This document shows, piece after piece, positions 5,927 to 5,996 of a DNA stretch of 5,996 bases. The notes beneath the pieces were generated by a model. The model was not told the DNA's origin, made no database searches, and was given only the letters and a program-made list of their open reading frames with translations. The translations under genes and the position numbers were made by a program. Positions within the stretch are counted from its first letter, which is position 1. Each line of letters opens with the position of its first letter. Where the stretch lies: NCBI GenBank assembly GCA_964431685.1, contig CAYSLA010000195.1:1-5996 (forward strand), given 5' to 3'. Source of the stretch: CAYSLA01 sp964431685 (GTDB lineage: Bacteria > Armatimonadota > UBA5829).

Positions 5927-5996
5927 TGCGGAGTGCTCTCCTGCATTCTTCCTCCACGCTCTCCGACCGCCGGGACGAGGATTTCCAGTTCGCCGA
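5923..5996 (-). CDS. Possible 3' end of an upstream gene (partial, weak)
   Basis: Read on the minus strand from 5994, the frame is open for 23 codons, GELEILVPAVGERGGRMQ followed by ESTPQ, and stops at TAG (5925-5923). The third codon positions are mostly G or C in the first half, as in the neighbouring genes, and the residues look protein-like. The fragment is too short to assign a family. The stop codon lies in the outer edge of the family A palindrome, so the repeat may have ended the gene. The same bases are also open in the frame of the downstream gene, so this may be non-coding. The gene, if real, runs out of the window. Confidence 0.3.
   Translation of the reverse strand, partial: GELEILVPAVGERGGRMQESTPQ

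Overview
This is a dense, moderately GC-rich bacterial window. All four full genes lie on the minus strand with short spacers, so it reads as one transcription unit running from the high-coordinate end to the low end. Spacing, Shine-Dalgarno (SD) sites and lack of introns are bacterial. The proteins (two COG1649/GHL10-like TIM barrels, a GH43/GH32-like beta-propeller with a lectin-like tail, and an alpha/alpha-toroid protein) and the many small palindromic repeats suggest an uncultured, carbohydrate-degrading lineage of the Armatimonadota, Planctomycetota, Lentisphaerota or Chloroflexota kind. The phylum is inference only.

Layout in transcription order: 5996-5923 may hold the last 23 codons of an upstream gene (weak). 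5922-5829 is a spacer with a diverged copy of a palindromic repeat (family A). 5828-4311 is the first TIM-barrel protein. 4310-4134 is a repeat-rich spacer with a family B repeat, a family A copy, a small hairpin and short tandem duplications. 4133-2712 is the second TIM-barrel protein, a clear paralogue of the first. 2711-2604 is a spacer with a strong hairpin and the best family A palindrome. 2603 (or an ATA start at 2567) to 1446 is the propeller plus lectin-like protein. Its end overlaps by 8 bases the start of the toroid protein (1453-164). The last 163 bases contain a perfect 42-bp palindrome and no recognisable gene.

Functionally the set looks like part of a glycan-processing cluster. 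The barrel and propeller proteins are candidate glycosidases or glycan-binding proteins, and the toroid protein could be a further carbohydrate-active or accessory enzyme. None has an evident signal peptide, so they probably act in the cytoplasm on imported oligosaccharides. No transporter or regulator is visible, and the substrate cannot be read from the sequence.

The most unusual aspect is how mobile palindromic repeats have entered the locus. One element sits in frame inside the toroid gene and recurs as an intergenic copy. A second forms part of that gene's C-terminus and can be read in both orientations as almost the same peptide ends. A third family recurs ahead of three successive genes. 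In addition, the propeller gene has an excellent SD site placed in front of ATA rather than ATG.
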